Assembly (NCBI RefSeq): GCF_015767435.1
Contig: NZ_JADWOV010000319.1
Span: forward strand, 1-64,000
Direction of reading: 5' to 3'
DNA: 64,000 nt
Source of the DNA: Polaribacter sp. BAL334
GTDB taxonomy: Bacteria > Bacteroidota > Bacteroidia > Flavobacteriales > Flavobacteriaceae
Positions within the stretch are counted from its first letter, which is position 1. Every line of letters begins with the position of its first letter. The notes under the pieces are model-generated. The model did not search any database, was not told the origin of the DNA, and saw nothing but the letters and a program-made list of their open reading frames with translations. Both the position numbers and the translations under genes were made by a program. Below are positions 22,182 through 32,363 of the stretch, one piece after another.

Positions 22182-24545
22182 TTACAAAACAGCTTCTTTT
22201 TCTTTTTTGTTGCTGTTTATTTCTGAAGTTGCTTTCCATTGAATTGATTTTTCATATTTAAAAATCTCATTTTTATTGGTTGGATCCATCACTAATAAAT
22301 AAATCCACTCATTATCCAACAGTGTTTTTGTACCTGGATTTCTGGAAATAATATCTGAAACTCTATTTATTGGAGCTTGAATCATAACTGTCAATCGCAA
22401 AGGTTGATGATACATGTTTTCATCGGAAGCAAATAAGGATTGTAGTGGTAAGCCCATTTTTAAATCGCCTCCATTTCCTTGTACAACTCCAAATTGACCT
22501 GTAATATTGTGCGTTATTTTAGAGCCTCCACCGTAAATTGAATTATCAACTGTTGAAAAATAATAGTGGTTGTTAATCCATTGCGTAACAGTCATTGGTC
22601 CTTGAATAATTCCTTCAAGAGCCTTTCCTTCAGTGTCTAATTCCCACTCATAAGAATGTAAAAAACAACGACTTTCAAGGTTTGAATTTTTTGTTAAACT
22701 TCTTGGACCAACAATAAATCCAGCGTTTTTTGCAAGCCCCCATTCAGGTCTGGTTTCTCCCCAATTATTTGCTTTCTCTTCAGCTGAATTTATGCTGTTT
22801 CTTTTGTTTCCAAGTCGTTCTTGAGTTGCGGTTTTTTGTGCCTTTTTTAAATTCGTTTTTAAATTTTGCACAAGTTCTTTGTGAGAATTAGGAATTTCGG
22901 CGTCAAAAAGTACTATTTCATCAGTAGTAGTATTGTGTTCCGCACCAATGAAAACTGTGTTTTCAGGAATCATAATTTGATGTTTCTCTGCTAATTCTTT
23001 TTTAACTTCTGATAAATTTGCCAATTTAGCAAGCATTCTAGCATTGTGTCTTCCTGGACTCGCTGCGCAGGCACCACAATCTAAACTTGAACTAAATGGA
23101 TTGTTCGCAGAATGACTTCCATGACCTGTAAAAACAACCAAAGGAGCAAATTGTTTCCAGCCCATTAAATCAAAAGCTGATTTTACAATTGCAACTTTTT
23201 CCTCTAAAGGAATTCCATAAGAATCATGGTTTTCAGTATTCGTTTTATGGATGTCAGGATGACATATATTTTCAGTTTTAGATGCTTTTTTATCTTCTAA
23301 CTGATATAATTTTTTAGGGATTAATGTTCTTGCGATTAATGAAATTCCGTAAAAGAAACCTGCACCTTCCACAAATCCAAAAGCAGAAGGAATCATATTT
23401 TTGATTCTTTTTAGAAAGTAATTACGAAATTTTGATACTTCATTTTTATTTTTAAAAGCTTCAAATTGATTCTTTTTGTTTTCTTGTGGAATTTCGGAAA
23501 CCTTATAAGCTGAGTTTAGGATTGGCGGACAAGATTTGCGTGTAATTCCATCGTTTAAACTCTCATAGTCCATAGCAATTCCAAAAAATCCTGCATAACC
23601 AAAAGTCTCGTAATTTCCTTTTGATTCTATATTTCTTCTGATTAGTTCAGATCGTGTATCAATACAAAACACCATTTGAGCATCAGGGATTTCAGATTTT
23701 TCAGTAGAAATTGACGTTGAAATTGATTCTTTTTTTAAGGTTTTTACCAACTGATTTTGCCAACTTTTTTCCCAAGCTTTTAATAAAATATATTGAAGTT
23801 GTGGAATTGAGGGATCTATAATGTTTTCGGTATTTTTTGGTAAAATTGATAAATTTAACTTTTGAGTTGTCCAAAGTCTTACTGCTAAATAATCAACCAA
23901 ATCAATAGGAAATTCTTGCTGCCAATCTGTGTTTGAATGTGTTCTATGGTTTATATACCCTACCCAGCCAGGAAGTGAAGCTAAATGATGTGTAAAAATT
24001 GATTGATATTCATTTTCTGAATATCCCTCTAAAACTAATTTTAAAGTGTCAATACTTTTTTTAGGAATTTCTTTGAGCGATGTTTTTCCTGTATCAGAAT
24101 CATAAATCACCAAAAGCCTCCAAGCTGCATAAAATCCTTCGCTTTTGAATGGCATATCCCATTCAGCAAGGCCTTCATCCATAAAAGAAGCTAACCATTT
24201 TGCCATGATTACATCCACAGCATGATTTTTATTAAGAGTTTCTTTTTCAGTTTTTGATGCAATCAAATTAAAATAATATTCAGGTTTTTCTAAAAATCCT
24301 TGTTTAGTTAGAAAATCAACTAAGATATTTTTATCAATGTCACCTCTTTCAAAAGCTTGTTGAAACAATTTTACTGATGGAAAAGCATTCGCATTGAAAT
24401 TGTTTTTTGCCAAACTAACAGCTTCTTCAAAAGGAGCGTTTTCATATCCTGATAATGGATTTGAAGCTACAAAAGTGTATAAAGGCCAAGTTTTACCTAT
24501 TACTTTTGACGCTTCATTGATGCTGTTTATGATATATTGACACAT
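22182..24545 (-). CDS. dabA: inorganic carbon transporter subunit DabA (DUF2309)
   Basis: The 787-residue cytoplasmic protein resembles a beta-carbonic anhydrase within the DUF2309 family. The predicted zinc and active-site residues are present: Cys and Asp in VFCIDTRSE near 293, His in GHGSHS near 471, and Cys in DCGACA near 490. In Halothiobacillus DabA works with the membrane subunit DabB to trap CO2 as bicarbonate, driven by cation flow. The pairing with dabB 2 nt upstream supports the same role. In a heterotroph the bicarbonate would feed anaplerotic carboxylation. Confidence 0.92.
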   Translation of the reverse strand: MCQYIINSINEASKVIGKTWPLYTFVASNPLSGYENAPFEEAVSLAKNNFNANAFPSVKLFQQAFERGDIDKNILVDFLTKQGFLEKPEYYFNLIASKTEKETLNKNHAVDVIMAKWLASFMDEGLAEWDMPFKSEGFYAAWRLLVIYDSDTGKTSLKEIPKKSIDTLKLVLEGYSENEYQSIFTHHLASLPGWVGYINHRTHSNTDWQQEFPIDLVDYLAVRLWTTQKLNLSILPKNTENIIDPSIPQLQYILLKAWEKSWQNQLVKTLKKESISTSISTEKSEIPDAQMVFCIDTRSELIRRNIESKGNYETFGYAGFFGIAMDYESLNDGITRKSCPPILNSAYKVSEIPQENKKNQFEAFKNKNEVSKFRNYFLKRIKNMIPSAFGFVEGAGFFYGISLIARTLIPKKLYQLEDKKASKTENICHPDIHKTNTENHDSYGIPLEEKVAIVKSAFDLMGWKQFAPLVVFTGHGSHSANNPFSSSLDCGACAASPGRHNARMLAKLANLSEVKKELAEKHQIMIPENTVFIGAEHNTTTDEIVLFDAEIPNSHKELVQNLKTNLKKAQKTATQERLGNKRNSINSAEEKANNWGETRPEWGLAKNAGFIVGPRSLTKNSNLESRCFLHSYEWELDTEGKALEGIIQGPMTVTQWINNHYYFSTVDNSIYGGGSKITHNITGQFGVVQGNGGDLKMGLPLQSLFASDENMYHQPLRLTVMIQAPINRVSDIISRNPGTKTLLDNEWIYLLVMDPTNKNEIFKYEKSIQWKATSEINSNKKEKEAVL

Positions 24546-24547
24546 AA

Positions 24548-26017
24548 TTATTTAGATTTATACATTAAAACTGTTTTATTGTAAGGCTGTGAAATGTTCA
24601 TTAATTTTACATACAGCCAAGGAATGTTTTTGTAAACACCTAGTTTCATTACAAAAAATCCGATGAGGAAAATGAAACCAAATATAATTTGAACCCAAGA
24701 TAATTTTGTAGGTTGATCAATCAATGGCATTTGAGACATTAAATGAGATACTCCATTATACATCAACGCATAAATACCAATTCCCAGTAAAAATATCACT
24801 GATGGGACAAGTATTTTTTGCAAGGCATTTAAACTTTTTTCTTTAACGATATTGTAACTTGCTTGTCCGACAGTGATGGCAACTACCAATGTTAAGAAAA
24901 CACTGCTGTTGATTTCAGTTCCTTTACCGGTCAAAAATGCAAAAAGATAAGCGCCTGTCACTCCAAAAATTAGCACTATTAAGGCTTGTAATGGTTTAAT
25001 TTTTAAAGATTCTTCTTGTTTTGGGACTGTTTGCCTGATTTCTTCTCCAGATGAAAGAAATAAATACGCTTTGTAAAATCCATGTAAAATTAAATGAGCA
25101 ACAGCTGCATTAAAAAAACCAAGCCCACATTGCATAATCATAAAACCCATTTGAGCAATTGTTGAACAAGCCAATTTTTGCTTCACATTTACTTGAAGTA
25201 ATTTGGTGAATTGGGCAAGAATTGCTGTTAAACCGCCAATGATAAATAATAAAGTAAGCGTATCTGAAGCGAAAAGTAAGGTTGAAAATAGTGATAATAA
25301 AATTCCAGCTCCATTCACAAAACCGGCGTGCATAAGTGCTGAAGCAGGTGTAGGTGAGGTCATTGCAGATAACAACCAGCGATGAAATGGATAAATGGCA
25401 GATTGAACAATAGCAGCAGTAATAATACAAAGTGATGAAATCATCAAAATATATTTAGGTAATTCATCAATTATTAATGATAAGCCATCAACAGTATATT
25501 CTTGGCTTGCGAATGCTAATACTAACAAGCTGACTGCAAGGAAAAAGGTACTAGTGAAAAAGTATTTTTGAGTGAATTTTGATGCTTCTTTAGCTTCTCC
25601 CCAATTTTTATCAATACCAATTAGTTGAGACATGAAAATCCCCATTACTAGCCAACTGAATAGCAATAAAAAGATATGATTTGACATAACAAGTATCATT
25701 ACTGATAAATTGAAACCCAAACAAAGTAGCATGAATTTAGCATGAAATCTGAATCCTTTAAGATAGCTTTTCGCATAAGTAGCTACAATTGCACTAAAAA
25801 AGGTAACAGTTGTCCACATTAAAATAGTAAATCCGTTAATTCTTAGGATGCTTCCTAAATTCCATTTAGGTAAGTTGTTAAAGTGTAAGATTAGGTAGCA
25901 AAGATTAGCGATAAAAAGAAGCCATAAAAATAAGTTTACAAGCGTAGAAATAGCTGATTTGTTAGTATCAACCTCTGGTTTCTGTTGATTAGAATCTGTT
26001 TTTTTTTCAAAATCCAT
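24548..26017 (-). CDS. dabB: proton-conducting membrane subunit DabB (NuoL-like)
   Basis: The 489-residue protein has about 13-14 membrane helices and belongs to the NADH-quinone oxidoreductase chain 5/Mrp antiporter family. Core residues are visible in SAIYPFHRWLLSAMTSPTPASALMHAG and KLACSTIAQMGFMIMQCGLG, which in complex I carry the proton path. There is no nuo operon around. The partner is DabA immediately downstream, so it is a DAC-type energy-coupled CO2 uptake subunit rather than respiratory complex I. Confidence 0.9.
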   Translation of the reverse strand: MDFEKKTDSNQQKPEVDTNKSAISTLVNLFLWLLFIANLCYLILHFNNLPKWNLGSILRINGFTILMWTTVTFFSAIVATYAKSYLKGFRFHAKFMLLCLGFNLSVMILVMSNHIFLLLFSWLVMGIFMSQLIGIDKNWGEAKEASKFTQKYFFTSTFFLAVSLLVLAFASQEYTVDGLSLIIDELPKYILMISSLCIITAAIVQSAIYPFHRWLLSAMTSPTPASALMHAGFVNGAGILLSLFSTLLFASDTLTLLFIIGGLTAILAQFTKLLQVNVKQKLACSTIAQMGFMIMQCGLGFFNAAVAHLILHGFYKAYLFLSSGEEIRQTVPKQEESLKIKPLQALIVLIFGVTGAYLFAFLTGKGTEINSSVFLTLVVAITVGQASYNIVKEKSLNALQKILVPSVIFLLGIGIYALMYNGVSHLMSQMPLIDQPTKLSWVQIIFGFIFLIGFFVMKLGVYKNIPWLYVKLMNISQPYNKTVLMYKSK

Positions 26018-26177
26018 TTTTAAAATTTTTATTATATTTATTGGTTTTTATAATTCGAGGCAAAGGTGTAAAATATAGTTTATATATTTTTATTTATAAT
26101 TATTATGAAATATATAAAAATATTTTATGAATTAAATTTTGAAAGAAATTCTACAATTTAGATTTAGAGATAAAAAA

Positions 26178-26208
26178 AAACCTTGTAAATCTATGATTTA
26201 CAAGGTTT
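26178..26208 (-). terminator. terminator after tRNA-Pro (TGG)
   Basis: AAACCTTGTAAAT (26178-26190) pairs perfectly with ATTTACAAGGTTT (26196-26208) over 13 bp. On the minus strand it ends in a run of T (26172-26180 on the plus strand are A). Confidence 0.88.
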
Positions 26209-26226
26209 AAATTTGGTTTTAATTTG

Positions 26227-26301
26227 TCGGGGTGGCAGGATTCGAACCTGCGACCTCCTGCTCCCAAAGCAGGCGCGATAACCGGGCTACGCTACACCCC
26301 G
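26227..26301 (-). tRNA. tRNA-Pro (anticodon TGG)
   Basis: The 75-nt cloverleaf has a CGGGGTG/CACCCCG acceptor stem, D-arm with AGCCCGGTTATCGCG, anticodon stem CCTGC/GCAGG with loop TTTGGGA (TGG) and T-arm GGTTCGAATCC. CCA is not encoded. It is a single-gene transcript with its own promoter and terminator. Confidence 0.96.
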
Positions 26302-26323
26302 AAATGAGTTTTTGTTGGGACTG

Positions 26324-26357
26324 CAAATATACATTCTTTTTATATAAATGCAACAAA
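26324..26357 (-). promoter_or_regulatory. promoter of tRNA-Pro (TGG)
   Basis: On the minus strand TTTGTTG (26351-26357) and, 19 nt on, TATATTTG (26324-26331), an exact TAnnTTTG. The element lies 22 nt before the mature tRNA. Confidence 0.65.
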
Positions 26358-26483
26358 TTAGATAATTATATAAATCGTACTGAAATGATTGTAACTAGCT
26401 ATGTTTTTATTACAAAAAACTATCAATATTTCTATTGAAAAGCGCAGAAAAACTTTATTTTTACCAACCAAAAAGGAAGTAAT

Positions 26484-27431
26484 ATGTCAGATACAATTGA
26501 GAAAATTAAATGTTTAATCATAGGCTCAGGTCCTGCAGGTTACACTGCAGCGATTTATGCAGCAAGAGCAGATATGAGACCAGTGATGTATACAGGAATG
26601 CAAATGGGAGGTCAATTAACTACAACAACTGAGGTTGATAATTTTCCAGGATATCCTAATGGTACAGATGGAACCATGATGATGGAAGATTTAAAAAAAC
26701 AAGCAGAGAGATTTGGAACTGATGTTCGTTTTGGTTTAGTTACTAAAGTTGAGTTGAGCAAAGAAATTGGAGGAATTCACAAAGTTATTGTTGATGAATC
26801 TAAAGAAATTGAAGCTCAAACTATTATAATTTCAACTGGGGCAACAGCAAAATATTTAGGAATTGAAAGTGAACAAAGATTGATTGGAGGAGGAGTTTCG
26901 GCTTGTGCTACTTGTGATGGATTTTTTTATAAAGGTCAAGATGTGGTTGTTGTTGGAGCTGGAGATACTGCAGCTGAAGAGGCTACTTATCTTTCTAATA
27001 TCTGTAGAAATGTAACCATGTTGGTACGAAAAGATTTTATGAGAGCTTCAAAAGCAATGCAACATAGAGTTAGTAAAACTAAAAATATTGAAGTTTTGTA
27101 TAACACAGAAATTGAAGAAGTTTTAGGGAAAAATGTTGTAGAAGGAGTTCGAATTATCAACAACAAAACTAAACAGACTGATGTAATTACCGTCACTGGA
27201 GTTTTTATTGCGATTGGACATACACCAAATACAGATTTGTTTAAAGGTGTTTTAGATATGGATGAAACAGGGTATTTAATTACCAAAGGAAAAACTACAA
27301 AAACAAATTTACCAGGAGTTTTTGCTGCTGGAGATGTTCAAGATAAAGATTACAGGCAAGCAGTTACTGCTGCAGGAACTGGTTGTATGGCTGCTTTGGA
27401 TGCCGAACGTTACTTAGGTTCTTTAGAGTAA
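26484..27431 (+). CDS. trxB: thioredoxin-disulfide reductase
   Basis: The 315-residue flavoenzyme reduces thioredoxin with NADPH. It has the FAD motif IIGSGPAGYTAA, the redox pair Cys141/Cys144 in SACATCDG, the NADPH motif VVGAGDTAAEEA and the C-terminal FAD motif GVFAAGDVQD. It is monocistronic. An AAGGAAG sequence 6 nt before the ATG looks like a Shine-Dalgarno site, unusual in this phylum. A possible promoter is TTG at 26435 with TATTTTTA at 26456. It would supply electrons to the thiol peroxidase of the light cluster. Confidence 0.96.
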   Translation: MSDTIEKIKCLIIGSGPAGYTAAIYAARADMRPVMYTGMQMGGQLTTTTEVDNFPGYPNGTDGTMMMEDLKKQAERFGTDVRFGLVTKVELSKEIGGIHKVIVDESKEIEAQTIIISTGATAKYLGIESEQRLIGGGVSACATCDGFFYKGQDVVVVGAGDTAAEEATYLSNICRNVTMLVRKDFMRASKAMQHRVSKTKNIEVLYNTEIEEVLGKNVVEGVRIINNKTKQTDVITVTGVFIAIGHTPNTDLFKGVLDMDETGYLITKGKTTKTNLPGVFAAGDVQDKDYRQAVTAAGTGCMAALDAERYLGSLE

Positions 27432-27437
27432 GAAAAA

Positions 27438-27480
27438 CTTACAACCTACAAGTTTTGAAAAGCTTGCAGGTTGTAAAGTT
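27438..27480. terminator. hairpin after trxB
   Basis: ACTTACAACCTACAAG pairs with CTTGCAGGTTGTAAAGT with one internal mismatch and a bulge. It lies between the convergent trxB and M14 peptidase genes. The T-run is weak. Confidence 0.55.
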
Positions 27481-27492
27481 ATTTTTAGGCTA

Positions 27493-29970
27493 TTATTTTT
27501 TTATGATATCTGAATTTAAAAGGAAAACAGCATTCGCTAAAAATAGTTTGCCATTGTCCCAAAAAGAACGAAATAAAGGATTGTCAACCATATAAATAAT
27601 ACTTCCACTTCCTTTTCGCTCTTCTCCAAATAACAATGATTCTGGAATATTTTTTACAGCCAAACTTCCAGCATATCCAGAAATATTTTTGCTAGTTGCA
27701 TCAAAATAAGCAACATTACTTCCTTTTTCTAAATACATGTAAGATTTATTTCCCAATTTTAAAGAAAAATAAGCGTCTTTATATCCAAAAGCTAAGGGAT
27801 GTGTGTTGTCAACTTTACTTTTAAAAAATGCTCCAGTTATAAAATCTTTAACGCTTTTGCGTTCCAAATCAGCATAAGGTGTCAGGTTTTTATTGGTTTC
27901 TTTTTCAGTTTCTTTGCTTTTTAAAGCAAATCCTTCTTTATCTACAAAACTCTGTAAAGCACTATCAATAGCAATCAAAGTTCCTCCAGATTGAACCCAA
28001 TTACCCAATTTTTCAAGTGTGTTTTTAGATAGTATCTCATCATAATATCCGTCAGGAATGATGAGTACATCAAAGTTTGATAAATTTACACTATTGAAAT
28101 AATCCGTGTTTAAAACTGTAATTGGATATTGTAACTCTGTTTCAAAAAAGTGCCAAATTTCACCAAAGCTCAATGATGAAGTTCCATTTCCTGACAGTAA
28201 TGCAACTTTTTGTTTCTGAATTGGTTTTACACTTGCAGAACCAAAATCAACACCAGAAGTCACAAATCCTGTTGAAACTGAGTGTAATTTCCGTTGATTT
28301 TTAGTAGCGATTTCTATGAGTTTTTCATCAAAATCCAAAGTTCTATTGTCATTTCTAAGAATGATTAATGTGCCTCTTTCGTATGATTTTCCATCAATTG
28401 AAAATGGTTTTTCAGAAAAACGAGGAGTGATGTTTTCTTGTAGTAAGTCTCCCAAAAAAACAGCATCCTCTAAACTATTCCATTTAGAAATGTAAGCGTA
28501 CGCATTTTTATCAACCGAATTTTTGATGGTTTCTGTAGCAATTGATTTGGTGGAATTTACACTTATTTTTGATGCAATTGCCTCAAAACCATGTGCATAC
28601 GGAATGGACCAAGCTGTGATATCATAGGTTAACGAATCTGCTAAAAATGCTTTTGGCTCAAACAAAACCTTTACCATTTTACCTTTTGGTTGATTGGTAT
28701 GAATCACCAAATCATTTGTAGTTGTGTTCAGTTTTCCTTCTTCGGAAGTTGAATATAGAATTCCTTTTGCAATTCCATTTGTTGCGTTTTCGTAACTGAT
28801 TTCATGTTTGTCAAGCAATTTTTTCAAACGATTTGTTTTGTCAATATTGTCATTTTTTAACACATAACTTTTAAAATCTAAATTGCTGTTGTCAAAAAAC
28901 TTTTTGAATTCTGAATTGATTTTTTCTACATTTTTTGAAGCTATTTCAACCGTTGATAAACCAGTTGTCATGTGATGCAAAGCCCTGTCTTTCAAAGTTA
29001 AAATCTCGCCATTATCCGTTTGAATTCCCAAACCTGCACGTCCATGTCCTGCTTGTTCATAGGTCATTCCAATGGCACCCATATAGGTTGGATAGGTGTC
29101 TCCATAACTTGGATACAGCAAATCAAAACTTTCTTTTGTGAAATAAAGCCATCCTTCTTTGTCAAAATATTTTGCATGATTTTTCCCAATTTCTGTTTGA
29201 AAATTGCGTTGCCATTCTGTGATGATTTCGTGAAAAGGTGCTGCAGCTGGTGCAAAATAATACGGATTGTTGATGTATTGTTCATGAAAATCAACGTGAA
29301 TATGAGGCATCCATTTGTTGTACACTTTCAGTCTTTGTTGCGTTTCTACTTGTGTAGCCCAAGCCCAATCTCTGTTTAAATCAAATAAATAATGGTTTGG
29401 TCTTCCTCCAGGCCAAGGTTCATTATGTTCTTTTGAATCTTGTGAAATATCAAAAGGCGAACTTTTTACTTGATTGTACCAATTTACATAACGATCTCTT
29501 CCATCAGGATTTATGCATGGATCAATAATGACAAGTGTATTTTTTAACCACTCTTTTTTTGAAGTCACTAATTCATAAAGTGTTAACATTGAAGCTTCTG
29601 TGCTTGAAGCTTCGTTTCCATGAACGTTATAACTCATCCAAACAATGGCAATTTTGTTATCCGTATTTCCTTTTAAAATCCCAGTTTGAGAAAGATTTGA
29701 TTTTCTAATATCTTCTAAATTTCTGATGTTTTCTTCAGATGAAATATAACTGATATATAAAGGTCTGTGTTCATTGGTTTCTCCATATTTTTCCAATTTT
29801 ACATTTGATAATGAGTTGCTTACATATTCAAAATACTCCACAACTTTATGATGTCTTGTGAAGCGACTTCCAATTTCATATCCTAAAAATTCAGAAGGTG
29901 ATTGTATATTTTGAGCGTTTAGATTGCTTATTGATAAGATTGCAATTGCTATAAGTTTGTAAATTTTCAT
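27493..29970 (-). CDS. secreted M14-family zinc carboxypeptidase
   Basis: The 825-residue protein starts with a signal peptide (MKIYKLIAIAILSISNLNAQ). The open frame runs further upstream, but the ATG at 29970 gives the signal peptide at the N-terminus. The M14 zinc site is in NVHGNEASSTEAS (HxxE) and HVDFHEQY, with the catalytic Glu in YEQAGHG. The C-terminal half carries a domain related to class I glutamine amidotransferase folds (VLIIPDGYYDEIL, LGNWVQSGGTLIAID). It probably degrades peptides in the periplasm or outside. A second M14 gene starts at 62682. Confidence 0.9.
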   Translation of the reverse strand: MKIYKLIAIAILSISNLNAQNIQSPSEFLGYEIGSRFTRHHKVVEYFEYVSNSLSNVKLEKYGETNEHRPLYISYISSEENIRNLEDIRKSNLSQTGILKGNTDNKIAIVWMSYNVHGNEASSTEASMLTLYELVTSKKEWLKNTLVIIDPCINPDGRDRYVNWYNQVKSSPFDISQDSKEHNEPWPGGRPNHYLFDLNRDWAWATQVETQQRLKVYNKWMPHIHVDFHEQYINNPYYFAPAAAPFHEIITEWQRNFQTEIGKNHAKYFDKEGWLYFTKESFDLLYPSYGDTYPTYMGAIGMTYEQAGHGRAGLGIQTDNGEILTLKDRALHHMTTGLSTVEIASKNVEKINSEFKKFFDNSNLDFKSYVLKNDNIDKTNRLKKLLDKHEISYENATNGIAKGILYSTSEEGKLNTTTNDLVIHTNQPKGKMVKVLFEPKAFLADSLTYDITAWSIPYAHGFEAIASKISVNSTKSIATETIKNSVDKNAYAYISKWNSLEDAVFLGDLLQENITPRFSEKPFSIDGKSYERGTLIILRNDNRTLDFDEKLIEIATKNQRKLHSVSTGFVTSGVDFGSASVKPIQKQKVALLSGNGTSSLSFGEIWHFFETELQYPITVLNTDYFNSVNLSNFDVLIIPDGYYDEILSKNTLEKLGNWVQSGGTLIAIDSALQSFVDKEGFALKSKETEKETNKNLTPYADLERKSVKDFITGAFFKSKVDNTHPLAFGYKDAYFSLKLGNKSYMYLEKGSNVAYFDATSKNISGYAGSLAVKNIPESLLFGEERKGSGSIIYMVDNPLFRSFWDNGKLFLANAVFLLNSDIIKK

Positions 29971-30171
29971 GAAAATAAAATTGATATTTGCCAAATGTAA
30001 GGAAATAAATGGATTTGGGAAACGTGATATGTTAGGCTCCGTTAAAAATATGTTAGATTGAAAATGATTTTCTTTCATGCTTTAAATAAATCGTATTTTT
30101 ACAGAAAATTATTTTAGAAATATGCAATTAGTAAAAGGAACTGAAATGTTACAAATATGTTTGGACTGTCT

Positions 30172-31764
30172 ATGAAAGTAACTCACATTCCCTTTCAAAA
30201 AACGGGTTTTTTCTCAAAAATGATGCATGATTATTTGGAGAAAAGTGACAATTTGAAACCATTTTACAACAACTTTCCTGACATTCAAGGATTTTATAAT
30301 CAAATTGAAGAAAAATCATCATCCTTTAGTTTGCAGACTAGAATTACACTTTTCAATGCTTTAAAAGTTCAATACCAAAATAGTACTATTTCTGAAAAAA
30401 CCGCTGCTAATTTGGCTCTTTTACAACAGAAAAACACCTTTACAATTTCCACTGGTCATCAATTAAATTTGTTTACTGGACCTTTGTATTTTTTATATAA
30501 AATCATTTCCACCATCAATTTGTGTGAGGAATTATCTGTAAAATTCCCTGATAAGAATTTTGTTCCTATTTATTGGATGGCAACAGAAGATCATGATTTT
30601 GACGAAATAAATTATTTCAATTTCAAAGGAAAAAAAGTTGCTTGGAATAGAAATGATGGTGGTGCAGTTGGACGATTTTCTACAGCTGGTTTAGAGGATG
30701 TTTTTGAAGTATTTAGTGCACATTTAGGAAATTCAAAAAATGCTAATTTTCTTAAAAATCTTTTTTCAGAAGCGTATTTACAGCATGATAATTTGGCTGC
30801 TGCCACTCGTTTTATTGCGAATGAATTGTTTGGAAAAGATGGTTTGGTGATTGTTGATGGTGATGATAAAGAATTGAAAAAACTTTTAATTCCTTTTATT
30901 AAAGACGATTTGGTCAATGAAACTTCATTTACTGAGGTTTCTAAAACTATTTCTGATTTGGAGAATGATTATAAAATTCAAGTAAATCCTAGAAATATCA
31001 ATCTTTTTTACCTTGATGAAAATAGTAGAGAACGAATCGTTTTTGAGAATGATTTATATAAAATAAACAATACAAATCTTCAATTTTCAAAGGAAGAAAT
31101 TTTAAAAGAAGTTGAGAATTATCCAGAGAAATTTTCACCAAATGTATTGTTACGGCCTTTGTATCAAGAAGTTATTTTGCCAAATCTTTGTTATATTGGT
31201 GGAGGAGGAGAAATTGCGTATTGGTTGCAATTAAAAGGATTTTTTAATAAAGTTGAAGTGCCTTTTCCTATTTTGTTACTTCGCAATTCTGTTCAAATTG
31301 TAAGTTCAAAACAATCAAAAAAAATGGAAAAACTTTCCATTTCCAATGAAGAAATCTTTTTAAATCAACATAAGTTGATTTCTAAAAAAGTTCTTGAAAA
31401 TTCAGAAATTGAAATTCAGTTTCAAGAGAAAATGCTTTTTTTACAGAAACAATTTGAGGATCTAAAGAGTGTGGCAAAAAATACGGATGTTTCTTTTTTA
31501 AACGCTGTAAACGCTCAAGAACGTAAACAACTCAAAGGGTTAGAAAATTTAGAAAAACGCTTGTTAAAAGCTGAAAAGAAACGTCAACAAGACTTGGTTG
31601 AAAGAATTATTAAACTTCAAAATGATGTATTACCAAATCAAAGTTTGGAAGAACGTCAGCGAAATTTTTCTGAATATTATTTGGAATACGGAGAAGCTTT
31701 TATGGAAACTTTAAAAGAGTATTTAAACCCTTTGCAATACCAGTTTACAATTTTAGAATTTTAA
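30172..31764 (+). CDS. bshC: bacillithiol biosynthesis cysteine-adding enzyme BshC
   Basis: The roughly 530-residue protein adds cysteine to glucosaminyl-malate to complete bacillithiol, the low-molecular-weight thiol of many Bacteroidota. Recognisable are MKVTHIPFQKTGFFSKMMHDYL, FTISTGHQLNLFTGPLYFLYK, PIYWMATEDHDFDEINYF, and a C-terminal coiled coil (about 410-490). An ATG lies five codons further upstream; I prefer the second ATG because it gives the usual family start. Its last 4 bases overlap the convergent membrane-protein gene. Confidence 0.94.
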   Translation: MKVTHIPFQKTGFFSKMMHDYLEKSDNLKPFYNNFPDIQGFYNQIEEKSSSFSLQTRITLFNALKVQYQNSTISEKTAANLALLQQKNTFTISTGHQLNLFTGPLYFLYKIISTINLCEELSVKFPDKNFVPIYWMATEDHDFDEINYFNFKGKKVAWNRNDGGAVGRFSTAGLEDVFEVFSAHLGNSKNANFLKNLFSEAYLQHDNLAAATRFIANELFGKDGLVIVDGDDKELKKLLIPFIKDDLVNETSFTEVSKTISDLENDYKIQVNPRNINLFYLDENSRERIVFENDLYKINNTNLQFSKEEILKEVENYPEKFSPNVLLRPLYQEVILPNLCYIGGGGEIAYWLQLKGFFNKVEVPFPILLLRNSVQIVSSKQSKKMEKLSISNEEIFLNQHKLISKKVLENSEIEIQFQEKMLFLQKQFEDLKSVAKNTDVSFLNAVNAQERKQLKGLENLEKRLLKAEKKRQQDLVERIIKLQNDVLPNQSLEERQRNFSEYYLEYGEAFMETLKEYLNPLQYQFTILEF

Positions 31765-32363
31765 TAAAAAACGGTGTCTTTCCACTGATATTTTTTACAA
31801 ATAAAATGCAAAATGGTATAAACCAACATATGCACAAAAACCAAACAAATAAAGGCATATAAAGGAACACCAAAGATTTGGTAAGGCCAATAATAAGTCC
31901 AAACGCCTAAATAAATCGTGATCATTTCTCCAAAAGCGGGGAGAATCAATGACAAGATAATGGCAAAGAAGATTTTGTTTTTCTGAGTTTGATTTGATAA
32001 TAATGGAATTAAATTTCGCTCTAATTTGTATAAATAATGAAAAGCTAACATCCACGCAAAAGGCAACCATAAAGGCAATTCACGATTCACTTCATGATAT
32101 TCCCAATATCCATTTTGAACGCCCCAAGTTTCTCCAACTATTCCTCCAAAACCAGTTAAAAGCATGCCAATCAGAAGAATCCAATTTTTATTAGTTGTTG
32201 GTTTTACGATTTCTTTGTAGCAGTTTTGAACGACTTTTAAAAACAGTAAGATTGCTAAAATTAAATCATACTTTTTGAAAACACCAATGACAACTCCTGC
32301 TAAAATCAATTTTAAAAGGGCTTTTCCAATTTCTTTAAAGAAGATTTTTTTACTAGAAATCAA
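31761..32363 (-). CDS. unknown integral membrane protein
   Basis: The 200-residue protein has about six hydrophobic helices. Conserved-looking polar stretches in the loops are GGIVGETWGVQNGYWEY and GEMITIYLGVWTYYWPYQIFG, with paired Glu and Trp. I do not recognise a family. The first codon is TTG at 32363, overlapping the upstream gene by 11 nt; no ATG is available in the region, so the start is uncertain. It is the last gene of the exopolysaccharide-like operon but may not be part of its function. Confidence 0.7.
   Translation of the reverse strand: MISSKKIFFKEIGKALLKLILAGVVIGVFKKYDLILAILLFLKVVQNCYKEIVKPTTNKNWILLIGMLLTGFGGIVGETWGVQNGYWEYHEVNRELPLWLPFAWMLAFHYLYKLERNLIPLLSNQTQKNKIFFAIILSLILPAFGEMITIYLGVWTYYWPYQIFGVPLYAFICLVFVHMLVYTILHFICKKYQWKDTVFY

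Noticed and set aside
24548-26017. Respiratory complex I subunit NuoL or an Mrp antiporter
   Set aside because: No other nuo or mrp genes are near, and the direct neighbour is the DabA partner.
26232-26438. 68-residue open frame starting MAGFEPATSCSQ
   Set aside because: This is the well-known false ORF made by reading a tRNA gene on the opposite strand.
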